Shown here: positions 37,605 through 46,203 of the stretch, one piece after another
Numbering within the stretch: the first letter of the stretch is position 1
How the letters are laid out: each line of letters starts with the position of its first letter
Assembly (NCBI GenBank): GCA_963665015.2
Contig: CAXXSY010000004.1
Span: 2,472,790-2,536,789 of the forward strand
Direction: 5' to 3'
Length of the DNA stretch: 64,000 nucleotides
DNA from: G963662655 sp963665015
GTDB taxonomy: Bacteria > Cloacimonadota > Cloacimonadia > Cloacimonadales > JAIOQZ01
Program-made: the position numbers and the translations under genes
Notes under the pieces: generated by a model
The model's input: only the letters and a program-made list of their open reading frames with translations
Databases searched by the model: none
Told to the model about the DNA's origin: nothing

Positions 37605-39497
37605 ATGCTCCAGTTCCTGAACTCCGGATTCCTCTTTCTCGCCGCAGCGGCAGTCATCCCGCTCCTGATCCACCTCTTCGCCCGCAGGCGTCCGCAGGTG
37701 ATCGTGTTCAGCAGCATCCGGCATATCAAAAACAGCATGCAGAAGCAGAACCGGCGCATCAACCTGAAAAACCTGCTGCTGCTCATCATCCGCATCCTGA
37801 TCATCCTTTTTACCGTCATGGCGCTGGCGAGACCGACCCTCAAACTCGGCTTCCTGAAAAACAGCGATCGCCATCCGCGAACCGCAGTCGCCATCATCCT
37901 GGACAACTCGTACTCCATGGAATACCTGGTCGATACCAGTACCGCTCTCGATATCGCGAAGAGACAGGCGCTTGAAGCCGGAAACCTCCTGAACGAAAAC
38001 GATTACACCGTGCTTCTGACCCTCGATTCCCAGTGGAATCGCATCAACAGCTACCTGAAAAGCGGCAGACCGGACGAGAAGCTCGTACAGGGCATCGATA
38101 TCTCCCCGCTGGTCGTCTCGCCCGAAGAAGCAGTCGAACGCGCAGAAGAGCAGCTCCGCGAATCGCAATTGCCCAACCGTGAAATCTGGTTCTTCACCGA
38201 CCGACAGCTTCAGAAATATCCACAGTCGAGCGAAACGCCGCTGTTCGTGATTCGCGTCGCCGACTACGATGCGCAGAACAACCTCAGTTGCCAGAACGCC
38301 GCACTGCGCGTCGAGCTGATCGACCGCACACTCGAGCACGAAATCCGTTTCGAGGTGGTCAATCATTCAACCGCCGATCAGAACGGCATCCTCTGCCAGC
38401 TAAACCTCGACGGAAGAACCATCGCCGAACAGGCGCTCGATGTGGCGTCCATGCAGACCAAGACCGGATCATTCGCCATCGGACTCGAACAACCCGGCTG
38501 GCACAACGGCTTTATCTCGGTCAAGAACGAGCGACTCCTCTATGACAACCGGAGTTGGTTCACCTTCTATCACGATCCCGATCCGACCGTCGCCGTCCTG
38601 TCCGACGCACCGTCTCTACCCCTGGCGCTCCGCTCGATCCTGAACGTCTATTCCGGCCATATCGACTTCCTGCCGGACAACATCGACTCCGGGGATCTGG
38701 CTTCGTACAACACGGTACTCGTCTATCGAAAGGCGTACTCGCCCCGACTCGACTTCCTGCTGCAGGGCGTGCCCGACCGCTTGCTCTTCATCGCCGATTC
38801 CCTGCTCGCCGACGACTGGCAGAACTTCATCGGATTCGATTTTACCAATTACCATCGGGACTCCGAACGCACCATCGATCAGGTCAGCGCTTTCCATCCT
38901 GTGACATCCGTCTTCGACCGCGACAAGCTGCAAAGCACCCGCGTCAACGGATTCTGGGATTCGCGCACCACAAATTTACAGGGCGACATCCTCATGCAGA
39001 CCGGCAATTCGCCGCTGGCAATCTCCGGCGACAAAGGTCTCTTCTGGCTGTTCGATCCCGCCGACCTCGGCAATCCCTTCCTGCTCGATTCCGCATTCCC
39101 GGTTTTCGCCTATCGCTGCCTGCAATCCCAATCGACCAGCGGACTCCAGCAGGGCGACCTGCGCGTAGGAGACCTTCTGCCGCGCAATCATCGCCAGGTA
39201 CGACAGCCCGACGGCTCGCAGATTCAAGGTGGCATCCTCACTCAAACCGGCATCTATCACGATCTGGATAGTGGAGCACAGTTCGCGGTTAACCTGCGCT
39301 ACGACGAGAGCCGTTTCAAGCTCGCGCCGGAAGAGGGCTCGAACATCACCTGGCTGGACAAAGCCTGGCAAAAAGAAATCCTGCAATCGCGCTACGGCTT
39401 CGAACTCTGGAAATACCTGCTAATCGCGGCGCTCGCCCTCTTCATCCTCGAAATGCTGCTGGTTCGCAGCATGGAACGCTCCGGAGAAACAAAATGA
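37605..39497 (+). CDS. BatA-domain membrane protein with VWA-like region
   Basis: 630 residues. The N-terminal BatA domain is clear (LNSGFLFLAAAAVIPLLIHL, then LLLIIRILIILFTVMALARP). It is followed by a von Willebrand A-like region whose first metal-site string is IILDNSYSME. A last membrane helix lies at about 600-622 (YLLIAALALFILEMLLV). The central 350 residues face the periplasm. Such proteins are common in FCB bacteria, often near MoxR/Bat operons, with an undefined envelope role. Here no moxR or other bat gene is adjacent. The gene is joined end to start with the barrel gene and by ATGA with the radical SAM gene. Confidence 0.87.
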   Translation: MLQFLNSGFLFLAAAAVIPLLIHLFARRRPQVIVFSSIRHIKNSMQKQNRRINLKNLLLLIIRILIILFTVMALARPTLKLGFLKNSDRHPRTAVAIILDNSYSMEYLVDTSTALDIAKRQALEAGNLLNENDYTVLLTLDSQWNRINSYLKSGRPDEKLVQGIDISPLVVSPEEAVERAEEQLRESQLPNREIWFFTDRQLQKYPQSSETPLFVIRVADYDAQNNLSCQNAALRVELIDRTLEHEIRFEVVNHSTADQNGILCQLNLDGRTIAEQALDVASMQTKTGSFAIGLEQPGWHNGFISVKNERLLYDNRSWFTFYHDPDPTVAVLSDAPSLPLALRSILNVYSGHIDFLPDNIDSGDLASYNTVLVYRKAYSPRLDFLLQGVPDRLLFIADSLLADDWQNFIGFDFTNYHRDSERTIDQVSAFHPVTSVFDRDKLQSTRVNGFWDSRTTNLQGDILMQTGNSPLAISGDKGLFWLFDPADLGNPFLLDSAFPVFAYRCLQSQSTSGLQQGDLRVGDLLPRNHRQVRQPDGSQIQGGILTQTGIYHDLDSGAQFAVNLRYDESRFKLAPEEGSNITWLDKAWQKEILQSRYGFELWKYLLIAALALFILEMLLVRSMERSGETK

Positions 39498-40528
39498 TTT
39501 TCAAAGAATACGTAAACGCGGTCAAAAAGACCTACTCTCCATCGCGACTCGGAAACCTGATCGCGGCTTACTCCGCCTACGGCGCGTCGTTGGTCTTGCG
39601 CAAACCGATCGTGTGGGGATTCCCGCCCTTCCTGATGATCGAGCCGACCAACAGTTGCAATCTGAAATGCCCCATGTGCCCCTCGGGAAACGGAACCCTC
39701 AAACGCCCCAAGGGATTCATGGACTTCGACCTCTACAAAAAGGTTATCGACGAAGCGCAGGGCCGCACCAGCCTGATCTGTTTCTGGAATCAGGGCGAAC
39801 CCTTCTTGCACCCGCGCATCATCGACATGATCCGTTACAGCGCGGAGAAAGGAATCTATTCGATGGTCTCCACCAACGCCAACATCATGCCCGACGCGGA
39901 CGATCTGGTGCGATCCGGTCTCGATTCGCTGATCGTTTCGCTGGACGGCGCGCAACAGGAAACCTACAACCGGTACCGCGTGAACGGCGACTTCGACAAG
40001 GTGATCGAGAACGCACGCAAGCTGATCGAAGCGAAGAGACGGCTCAAGTCTGCCAAACCGGTGATCAAATGGCAGTTTATCGTGATGAAGCACAACGAGC
40101 ACGAGATCGAACGGATCCGCGACCTCTCGAAAAACCTCGGCGTTGATCAACTGGTGCTCAAGACGGTGCAGGTCTATACGAAGGATGATATCCGCGATTT
40201 CATGCCCGAGAATCCGAAGTTCCGACGCTACAAAGTAGAAGGGGATCATTTCGAGCTGAAGCACGAGGTGAAGAACCGCTGCCGTCGCATCTGGACGAAT
40301 CCGGTGATCAACTGGGACGGCGAGATGGCGGTATGCTGCTTCGACAAGGACGTCGATTTCAAGATCGGTAACGTTAAGGACATGCGCATCGAAGACATCT
40401 GGAAGGGACCGGCATTCAACCGCATCCGGCAACGAATCCTGACAAACCGCAAAAGCATCCCGATGTGCCTGAATTGCGGCGAGGGCGTGAAGCTGAAGAT
40501 ATCCGAGAAAAATGTACAATCCGAATAA
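39494..40528 (+). CDS. Radical SAM protein with SPASM domain
   Basis: 344 residues. The CxxxCxxC motif is at C55, C59 and C62 (NSCNLKCPMCP). A C-terminal SPASM domain binds auxiliary iron-sulfur clusters: cysteines in KNRCRRIW, AVCCFDKD and MCLNCGEG. SPASM enzymes modify peptides, proteins or carbohydrates. No short precursor peptide with an obvious core is adjacent, and the next small gene is a lipoprotein behind its own promoter. It is the last gene of the coupled run from yggS. The substrate is unknown; proximity to plsY-like, GNAT and envelope genes suggests a cell-surface component. Confidence 0.92.
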   Translation: MIFKEYVNAVKKTYSPSRLGNLIAAYSAYGASLVLRKPIVWGFPPFLMIEPTNSCNLKCPMCPSGNGTLKRPKGFMDFDLYKKVIDEAQGRTSLICFWNQGEPFLHPRIIDMIRYSAEKGIYSMVSTNANIMPDADDLVRSGLDSLIVSLDGAQQETYNRYRVNGDFDKVIENARKLIEAKRRLKSAKPVIKWQFIVMKHNEHEIERIRDLSKNLGVDQLVLKTVQVYTKDDIRDFMPENPKFRRYKVEGDHFELKHEVKNRCRRIWTNPVINWDGEMAVCCFDKDVDFKIGNVKDMRIEDIWKGPAFNRIRQRILTNRKSIPMCLNCGEGVKLKISEKNVQSE

Positions 40529-40530
40529 CC

Positions 40531-40560
40531 TTGACGTATATTCGGTTTGTCTGGTAAAGT
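40531..40560 (+). promoter_or_regulatory. Sigma-70-like promoter of the small lipoprotein gene
   Basis: TTGACG (40531-40536), 18 bases, TAAAGT (40555-40560), 30 bp before the start codon at 40590, which has CAGGAGG upstream. Confidence 0.65.
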
Positions 40561-40589
40561 AGTTTTAAATACCATTCAGGAGGTTCTCG

Positions 40590-40943
40590 ATGTCACGTTT
40601 ATTATACGCATTGATCATAACTTCACTGTTACTCGTCACAGGATGCGAACTGTCCAAGTACACGAATGCAGAAGTCATTGAATACGTGAAATCATACGGC
40701 GACAATTATCGCAATCTCGGCAATGAATTGGATAGCGAACAGAAAATGGTCACCCCGTCCGGCTCGGATTCCAACGTGGAATGGAAGCTCTCGCACAAGG
40801 GGGACGATGTTTTTCACGTTCGGCTCATCTTCGTTGTCGATGACATTGAACAAAAAGAACTCGAATTTGAAGTCGATATGCGCAAAAAGACTGTTCGCGG
40901 TCTGAACGACGATTCGGAAGAATTGATGCGCAAGTTCGGCTGA
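40590..40943 (+). CDS. Small lipoprotein
   Basis: 117 residues. Lipoprotein signal MSRLLYALIITSLLLVTGC with cysteine 19 as the acylation site. The mature domain (about 95 residues) is soluble, alternating short strands (DVFHVRLIFVVDDIEQKELE), and not recognised. It has its own promoter and a strong ribosome-binding site (AGGAGG). It lies 22 bp before lon and may be read through into it. Function unknown. Confidence 0.8.
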   Translation: MSRLLYALIITSLLLVTGCELSKYTNAEVIEYVKSYGDNYRNLGNELDSEQKMVTPSGSDSNVEWKLSHKGDDVFHVRLIFVVDDIEQKELEFEVDMRKKTVRGLNDDSEELMRKFG

Positions 40944-40965
40944 TCCATATTAAACGGAGGAATTC

Positions 40966-43314
40966 ATGCCGCGCCTGAGAACGGCTAACGAACGATCTTT
41001 GGAATATCCAGTCATACCACTGCGCAACGCGCTGATGGTGCCTTATGTAATCACACCGATCCTGGTGGGTCGGACCGGGTCGCTGGACGCCCTCGAACAA
41101 GCCTATCTGGGCGACAAGATGGTGGTCTGCGTTACACAGAAGAACAACCTGCAAAGCGAGGACGATCCGCCGGCGAAAGACCTCTATCGCTGCGGCACGA
41201 TCTGCACCGTGCTCCAGATTTTCCGCATGCCCGACGGCAATGTCCGGGCGCTGATCGAGGGGCGTGAACGGATCACCGTCAAGCGTTTCAAACGCACAAA
41301 GAAGATCCTCAAAGCGCAAGTCTTGCCGGCCGGGTTCATGCTCGGCAGTGTCGATCACGAGCTTGAAGCGCTGGTTCGCTCGCTCAAGAAATCGTTTCAG
41401 GAGTACGTCCACCTTTCGCGCACGATCCCGGAAGAATCGCTGATTCCGCTCAACGAGATCGAAAAGCCGGAAGAATTCTTCTACTACGTGCTGACGAACC
41501 TGGAAATCGACCTCAAGACCAAGCAGGATATCTTCGAGCTCGACGATTTCCATCTTGCCATCGGCGAACTCTACGAGCTGCTCGTAAACGAAATCGAGAT
41601 TCTCAAGCTCGAGAAGAACATCGACATCAAGGTCAAGGGAAAACTCGGCAAGTTGCAGCGCGAATACTACCTGCACGAACAGCTCAAAATCATCCACAAG
41701 GAACTCGGCATCTCCGAGGAGGAGCAGGAAGACCTGATCCGTTTCAGAAGCCTGCTCGAAAGTACGCCCTTGAACGACGATGCCCGAAGGCACGCGCAGG
41801 AAGAGATCAAACGGCTCTCGCGCCTGACGCCGCACGCGCAGGAATATTCAGTCGTCTATCATTATCTCACCTGGATTTTCGATCTGCCCTGGGACAATCC
41901 CGAGCAGACAAACATCGATATAGGAAAGGCACGGACAATCCTCGACGAGGACCACTACGGACTGGACAAGGTGAAGGAGCGCATCCTCGAACACCTCGCG
42001 GTGATCAAGTTGGCGGGTGGATCGAAGGGTCAAATCCTCTGCTTCGTTGGGCCTCCCGGCGTTGGGAAGACATCGCTCGGCAAGTCGATCGCCCGTGCGC
42101 TGGGCAGGAAATTCGTGCGGCTGTCGCTGGGCGGCGTGCGCGACGAAGCGGAAATCCGCGGACATCGCAGAACGTATATCGGCGCGCTACCGGGCGTCAT
42201 CATCCAGAGCATGAAGAAGGCCGGCACCACCAATCCGCTGATCATGATGGACGAGGTCGATAAAATGAGCGTCGATTTTCGCGGCGATCCGTCGGCCGCG
42301 CTGCTGGAAGTGCTCGACGCGGAGCAGAACCACGAGTTCCGCGACCACTACCTCGATTTCAGCTACGATCTCTCCAACGTCCTGTTCATCACGACCGCGA
42401 ATCAGCTCGGGCCAATCCCGAAGCCGTTGCTCGACCGCATGGAGATCATCCACATACCCGGCTACACCAGCATCGAAAAGCTGCACATCGCGGAGGAACA
42501 TCTGGTACCGAAGCAGTTCGAGCACCACAGCCTGAACGACCACATCGACATGCGCTTCGAAAAGAAGTCGCTGCAAGAAATTATTGAAAAATATACTCGC
42601 GAGGCAGGCGTTCGCGATCTCGAACGCAAGATTTCCACTATTATCCGCAAGGTGATCCGCACCTATCTCGAAAAATCGTCGAAGAAGAAGTTCACGATCA
42701 AGCCGGCCGGCCTGACTACCTGGCTAGGCGTCCCGAACTACCTCTACCCCGAGATCGATCGAAAGCCGCAGGTCGGCATCGTGACCGGTCTTGCCTGGAC
42801 TGCCCAGGGCGGCGAGATTCTTCAGGTCGAAGTGATCCGCATGCCCGGCGAAGGCAAGGTCACCCTGACCGGCAAACTGGGCGACGTGATGAAGGAATCG
42901 GCACAGGCGGCGGTCAGCTACGCGCGCCTGCACGCGAAAGAGCTCGGTATCGATCCCGACAGCCACAAGAACTGGGACCTGCATCTGCACATACCCGAAG
43001 GCGCGATCCCGAAGGACGGACCCTCGGCAGGCGTGACCATCACCACCGCGATCGTCTCGGCGCTCTCAGGAATCAAGGTCGATTGCAATCTGGCCATGAC
43101 GGGCGAGATCACGCTGTCCGGCAAGGTGCTGCCCATCGGTGGCCTGGAGGAGAAGCTCATCGCGGCGAAACAGGCGGGAATCGAACGCGTCATCGTGCCG
43201 AAGAAGAACGAGCCGCGCATCAGCGAGATCAAGAAAGAGGTGCTGAAGGGCTTGGAGATCGTCTTCGTCGAGCGGGTCGAAGAGGTGCTTGAGATCGCGC
43301 TGATCCGATCATGA
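40966..43314 (+). CDS. lon: ATP-dependent protease Lon
   Basis: 782 residues, full length. An N-terminal substrate-binding LON domain (IPLRNALMVPYVITPILVG) and a coiled linker are followed by the AAA+ module with Walker A GPPGVGKTS (G362-S370) and Walker B MMDEVDKM. The protease domain has the Ser-Lys dyad at S687 (KDGPSAGVTI) and K730 (GGLEEKLIAAKQAG), 43 residues apart as in E. coli Lon. It degrades misfolded and regulatory proteins in the cytosol. No heat-shock operator (CIRCE-type) was noticed upstream. The ribosome-binding site is GGAGGAATTC. Its end overlaps the next gene by 4 bp (ATGA). Confidence 0.98.
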   Translation: MPRLRTANERSLEYPVIPLRNALMVPYVITPILVGRTGSLDALEQAYLGDKMVVCVTQKNNLQSEDDPPAKDLYRCGTICTVLQIFRMPDGNVRALIEGRERITVKRFKRTKKILKAQVLPAGFMLGSVDHELEALVRSLKKSFQEYVHLSRTIPEESLIPLNEIEKPEEFFYYVLTNLEIDLKTKQDIFELDDFHLAIGELYELLVNEIEILKLEKNIDIKVKGKLGKLQREYYLHEQLKIIHKELGISEEEQEDLIRFRSLLESTPLNDDARRHAQEEIKRLSRLTPHAQEYSVVYHYLTWIFDLPWDNPEQTNIDIGKARTILDEDHYGLDKVKERILEHLAVIKLAGGSKGQILCFVGPPGVGKTSLGKSIARALGRKFVRLSLGGVRDEAEIRGHRRTYIGALPGVIIQSMKKAGTTNPLIMMDEVDKMSVDFRGDPSAALLEVLDAEQNHEFRDHYLDFSYDLSNVLFITTANQLGPIPKPLLDRMEIIHIPGYTSIEKLHIAEEHLVPKQFEHHSLNDHIDMRFEKKSLQEIIEKYTREAGVRDLERKISTIIRKVIRTYLEKSSKKKFTIKPAGLTTWLGVPNYLYPEIDRKPQVGIVTGLAWTAQGGEILQVEVIRMPGEGKVTLTGKLGDVMKESAQAAVSYARLHAKELGIDPDSHKNWDLHLHIPEGAIPKDGPSAGVTITTAIVSALSGIKVDCNLAMTGEITLSGKVLPIGGLEEKLIAAKQAGIERVIVPKKNEPRISEIKKEVLKGLEIVFVERVEEVLEIALIRS

Positions 43315-43571
43315 CGCACGTTGAAGAGACAAAGCTTACCGACGGCTCGATGCGACTGCTACTGGACATCGAGCCGCACCTTTTTGTCACGATCGGTTTC
43401 ATTCTCGAATCGATGGAGGGTTTTTGTATCTACACAACGGTGCGCAGAGATGGAAAGCAGTTCTTGCAGATCGATATTCCGCCGGATTATATCTCGACGA
43501 TGAAACGGTTATTGAATGAAATCGGAGGGTATCTCAGATTCTCGAAAGCCAGCGCTCGACCTGTAGCGTAG
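43311..43571 (+). CDS. DUF4911-like small protein
   Basis: 86 residues. The arrangement LDIEPHLFVTIGFILESMEG, then VRRDGKQFLQIDIPPDYIST and LLNEIGGYL, fits the small DUF4911 family of unknown function. Its start overlaps the lon stop (ATGA), so translation is coupled to lon. Its last 38 bases overlap the 3' end of the response-regulator gene on the other strand. No catalytic motif is visible. Confidence 0.65.
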   Translation: MTHVEETKLTDGSMRLLLDIEPHLFVTIGFILESMEGFCIYTTVRRDGKQFLQIDIPPDYISTMKRLLNEIGGYLRFSKASARPVA

Positions 43572-43926
43572 CGTTTTCGACGCGCTGCAAGAGCGTTTCG
43601 AGATTGAGCGGCTTGCGAAAATAGTCGTCAAATCCCGCCTCCCGCGCTTCCTGCAATTCATACGCCGAGGGGTAACCGGTCATGGCGATGCGAACCGTGA
43701 TCGGGAAACGGTGCTTAATCGCCTTGCACAGATCAATCCCACTCTCGCGTAGCAGCTTCAGATCGACTATCATGATCTGAATCGCGTGGTCCTCAATCAT
43801 TTCCAGTACGCCATCCGAACCGGCTGCGACAAATACTTCGAAATTGTGGTTGTTGAAGAACTGCGACAGCATGGTGCGCATAAGTTCTTCGTCATCGACG
43901 ATAAGCAGCTTCCTGATGTTTTCCAT
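43534..43926 (-). CDS. Single-domain response regulator (receiver only)
   Basis: 130 residues, a CheY-like receiver domain only. Acidic pocket D11-D12, phosphoacceptor D55 (IMIVDLKLL), switch threonine T83 (IAMTGYPS) and lysine K105 (YFRKPLN) are all present. There is no output domain, so it must act by protein contact or as a phosphate relay. No histidine kinase is nearby. It is a lone gene, convergent with and overlapping the DUF4911-like gene by 38 bp. Confidence 0.92.
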   Translation of the reverse strand: MENIRKLLIVDDEELMRTMLSQFFNNHNFEVFVAAGSDGVLEMIEDHAIQIMIVDLKLLRESGIDLCKAIKHRFPITVRIAMTGYPSAYELQEAREAGFDDYFRKPLNLETLLQRVENATLQVERWLSRI

Positions 43927-44173
43927 GTATTATGAATAGCATCTCATTAAAGCATGTCAATCATTTTATTCGCTGAATGGATGCCCGTAACGGCAATGCA
44001 ATGCCTATCTTTCGTTCTTTACAGAAGTTATCGTGCGATTATTTTTTAGCGAGTGGGTAGATATATCGAGCTGCTGGGACAATACCTCTGTGCCCTACAG
44101 TTTCCATTATCCCCCATGTGCAATCCTTGAGCGACGTCGAAGGATATTCTGAATATTGAGTTCACGCAACGAT
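43927..44173. other. Intergenic stretch with little recognisable content
   Basis: Upstream of the receiver gene. CCTCTGTGCCCTACA near 44090 resembles part of the repeat at 62031-62055. The family d repeat at 44174 and short modules fill the rest of the 353-bp gap. No coding frame or RNA gene was recognised. Confidence 0.4.
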
Positions 44174-44229
44174 TTCCGGTATATCATTCGGAAAAACCGC
44201 AAGCGGTATATTCAGAAGTAATACCGGAA
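44174..44229. repeat. Mid-box hairpin repeat (family d), copy in opposite orientation
   Basis: Outer stem TTCCGGTAT (44174-44182) pairs with ATACCGGAA (44221-44229). Inside, ATTCGGAA and ATTCAGAA are separated by an ACCGC-aa-GCGGT hairpin. The outer and apical stems differ completely from the other copies, while the boxes are kept. Confidence 0.75.
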
Positions 44230-44232
44230 GGC

Positions 44233-44276
44233 ACGCGCTACGAGAAAGACGTGCGGACGGAGACGTCCGCGTTCCG
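44233..44276. repeat. Short hairpin modules c (partial) and b, at the 3' end of mgtE
   Basis: GCGCTACGAGAAAG is the edge of a module c. GCGGACG (44253-44259) with CGTCCGC (44264-44270) is module b in minus orientation, ending GTTCCGAGATC four bases before the mgtE stop codon. There is no U-run, so termination is not implied. Confidence 0.65.
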
Positions 44277-44279
44277 AGA

Positions 44280-45617
44280 TCAGACAAGAAAGATCGAGGC
44301 GAGCCCAAGGAAGGAAGCGAATCCTCCGATATCGGTAAGCATGGTGATGATGACGCTGGAGGCGAGCGCAGGATCTATCTTGAGCGTCTTCATGACGATC
44401 GGCACCACCGATCCGCACAGCGCGGCGATGAACATGTTGCATACCATCGAGATGCCGAGTACCGCGCCCAGCATATAGTTGCCCTTAAGAACGATGGCGA
44501 TACCCATCGCGACCAGTCCGACCATCAGCCCGTTCATGATGCCGACGGAGACCTCCTTGAACAACGCCTTCCAGGTGTTGTGAATGGTCAGTTCGCCCAA
44601 CGCGATACCGCGTGTGATCACCGTCAGCGTCTGCGTCCCGGAGTTTCCGCCCAGCCCGGCGACGATCGGCATGAGCACCGCCAGCACCGGATGCTTGCCG
44701 ATGAATTCCTCGAACAGTCCGACCACGCTGGAAACGAGCAGCGCGGTGAAGAGGTTCAGCACCAGCCACGGGAGGCGTTTCAGCACCGAGTTCAGCGGCG
44801 CGGTGAAGACCTTGTCCTCACTCTCCAGACCGACCATCCTGTAGGCGTCTTCGGAAGCCTCTTCGTCGATCACGTCGATGATGTCGTCAACCGTGATACG
44901 ACCGAGCAGACGGTCTTCAGCATCGACGACCGGCAGCGCGTAGATATCGTACTTACGGAACAAACTGGCAACCTCTTCCTGGTCGGTATCGACGCGGGTA
45001 CTGATTACGTCCGGACTCATCAGTTCTTTCGCCTGCTTTCTCGGGGCACAGAGCAGGAGTTGCACCAGATCGAGCACGCCGATCAGACGGTTCTCGCCAT
45101 CGACGACGAACACGTAGTGGATGTTCTCGACCTCCTCGGCATTCTCGCGGATCAGCTCGATCAGTTCGTCGCGCCGCATATCCTGATTGACCGCGATGAT
45201 CTCGGTCTGCATCAGTCCGCCGGCGCTCTCCTCGTCGTACGCCAGAAGCTGCCGGAGGTTCACCGAATCCTCGTGGTCGATGTGCTCCAGAACGTGGCGC
45301 GAAACATCCTCGTCGAGGTCGGAGATGATGTCCGCCGCCTCGTCGGTGTCCATCTCGTCGATGATGCGCACCAGCCGTTCCTGGTTGAAGTGCTCGAGAA
45401 TCTCCTCGCGCACTTCCTCGTGCATCTCCGCCAGCACTTCGGACGCGATCTCGTCGCTCATGTGCTTGAAGGCAAATATCTGGGATTCTTCGGGCAGGTC
45501 GTTGATGATAGCGGCGATGTCGGCGGGGTGGTTGTCGTCGAACAGGGCGCGGAGCATACCCGAATCCTGATCGTCGATCAATTGACAGATCAGCTCGTAA
45601 GTCATCTGGTTATCCAT
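44280..45617 (-). CDS. mgtE: Magnesium transporter MgtE
   Basis: 445 residues. The N-terminal superhelical domain (about 1-130, DDNHPADIAAIINDLPEE) and tandem CBS domains (about 135-255) form the cytosolic magnesium sensor that closes the channel. Five membrane helices follow (about 285-445) with the family string AGLGGNSGTQTL and the pore region IALGELTIHN. It imports magnesium through the inner membrane. The 5' gap to rplQ is short and holds repeats and a terminator; no room for an M-box-type riboswitch was recognised. It is a single gene. Confidence 0.97.
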   Translation of the reverse strand: MDNQMTYELICQLIDDQDSGMLRALFDDNHPADIAAIINDLPEESQIFAFKHMSDEIASEVLAEMHEEVREEILEHFNQERLVRIIDEMDTDEAADIISDLDEDVSRHVLEHIDHEDSVNLRQLLAYDEESAGGLMQTEIIAVNQDMRRDELIELIRENAEEVENIHYVFVVDGENRLIGVLDLVQLLLCAPRKQAKELMSPDVISTRVDTDQEEVASLFRKYDIYALPVVDAEDRLLGRITVDDIIDVIDEEASEDAYRMVGLESEDKVFTAPLNSVLKRLPWLVLNLFTALLVSSVVGLFEEFIGKHPVLAVLMPIVAGLGGNSGTQTLTVITRGIALGELTIHNTWKALFKEVSVGIMNGLMVGLVAMGIAIVLKGNYMLGAVLGISMVCNMFIAALCGSVVPIVMKTLKIDPALASSVIITMLTDIGGFASFLGLASIFLV

Positions 45618-45681
45618 ATTCTATCCCCGCGAAAATCTATGTTATAATTCTGTTGCAATCAAATGAACGATGCTCATTAGA

Positions 45682-45741
45682 GATGCGGACGGGGACGTCC
45701 GCGTTCCTGATGGCTCGCCCGGAGTTCAAGCGCTACGAGAG
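45682..45741. repeat. Short hairpin modules b and c, tandem
   Basis: GCGGACG (45685-45691) with CGTCCGC (45696-45702), then GGCTCGCCCGGAGTT...AAGCGCTACGAG (45712-45739), the complement of module c. The c stem keeps pairing through a G-U. It lies between the promoter side of mgtE and the terminator of rplQ. Confidence 0.7.
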
Positions 45742-45775
45742 ATAAGATATGCCTGCCGCTCGATGTTGAGAGCAC

Positions 45776-45800
45776 AAAAAAAGGCTGCATAACGCAGCCT
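45776..45800 (-). terminator. Rho-independent terminator of the ribosomal cluster
   Basis: AGGCTGC (45782-45788) pairs with GCAGCCT (45794-45800). On the minus strand it is followed by seven U (A-run 45776-45782). It is 18 bp after the rplQ stop and closes the tuf-to-rplQ cluster. Confidence 0.9.
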
Positions 45801-45818
45801 AATGTTAAGAACGTATCT

Positions 45819-46202
45819 TTATTTCGATTCTTCCGTTTCTTTTTCAACGCGATCGACAACTTCGAGGATCGCCATTGGCGCATTGTCACCCCGACGCTGT
45901 CTATACTGCATGATTCTCGTATAGCCGCCACTGCGATTTTCATAGCGTGGTGCCAGCTCGTCAAACACTTTTTTCACGAGCGATCGATCTGCCAAAATCT
46001 TGTATGCAAGCCTGCGATGATGGACTTCACCCCGTTTTCCGTAGGTGATGACCCGTTCAAACAGGCGTCGTGCTTCTTTGGCTTTTGCATGCGTTGTAAC
46101 GATTCGTTCGTGACGGACAAGCTCTTTTACCAGATTGTTCATAAGGGCTTTCCGGTGGTCAGCCTCCCGTCCGAATTTCCTGCCTTCTACGCGATGTCGC
46201 AT
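45819..46202 (-). CDS. rplQ: Ribosomal protein L17
   Basis: 127 residues. Opens MRHRVEGRKFGREADHRKAL, the canonical L17 start, and contains RYENRSGGYTRI. A large-subunit protein near the exit tunnel. It is the last gene of the cluster, 1 bp after rpoA, with a terminator just downstream. Confidence 0.98.
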   Translation of the reverse strand: MRHRVEGRKFGREADHRKALMNNLVKELVRHERIVTTHAKAKEARRLFERVITYGKRGEVHHRRLAYKILADRSLVKKVFDELAPRYENRSGGYTRIMQYRQRRGDNAPMAILEVVDRVEKETEESK

Positions 46203-46203
46203 G

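Noticed and set aside
44233..44276. Hairpin after mgtE as terminator
   Set aside because: No U-run follows the stem in either direction, and the same hairpin occurs far from gene ends as a dispersed module.
45618..45681. Magnesium riboswitch before mgtE
   Set aside because: Only about 60 bp separate the start codon from a dispersed repeat; no M-box-like structure could be read.
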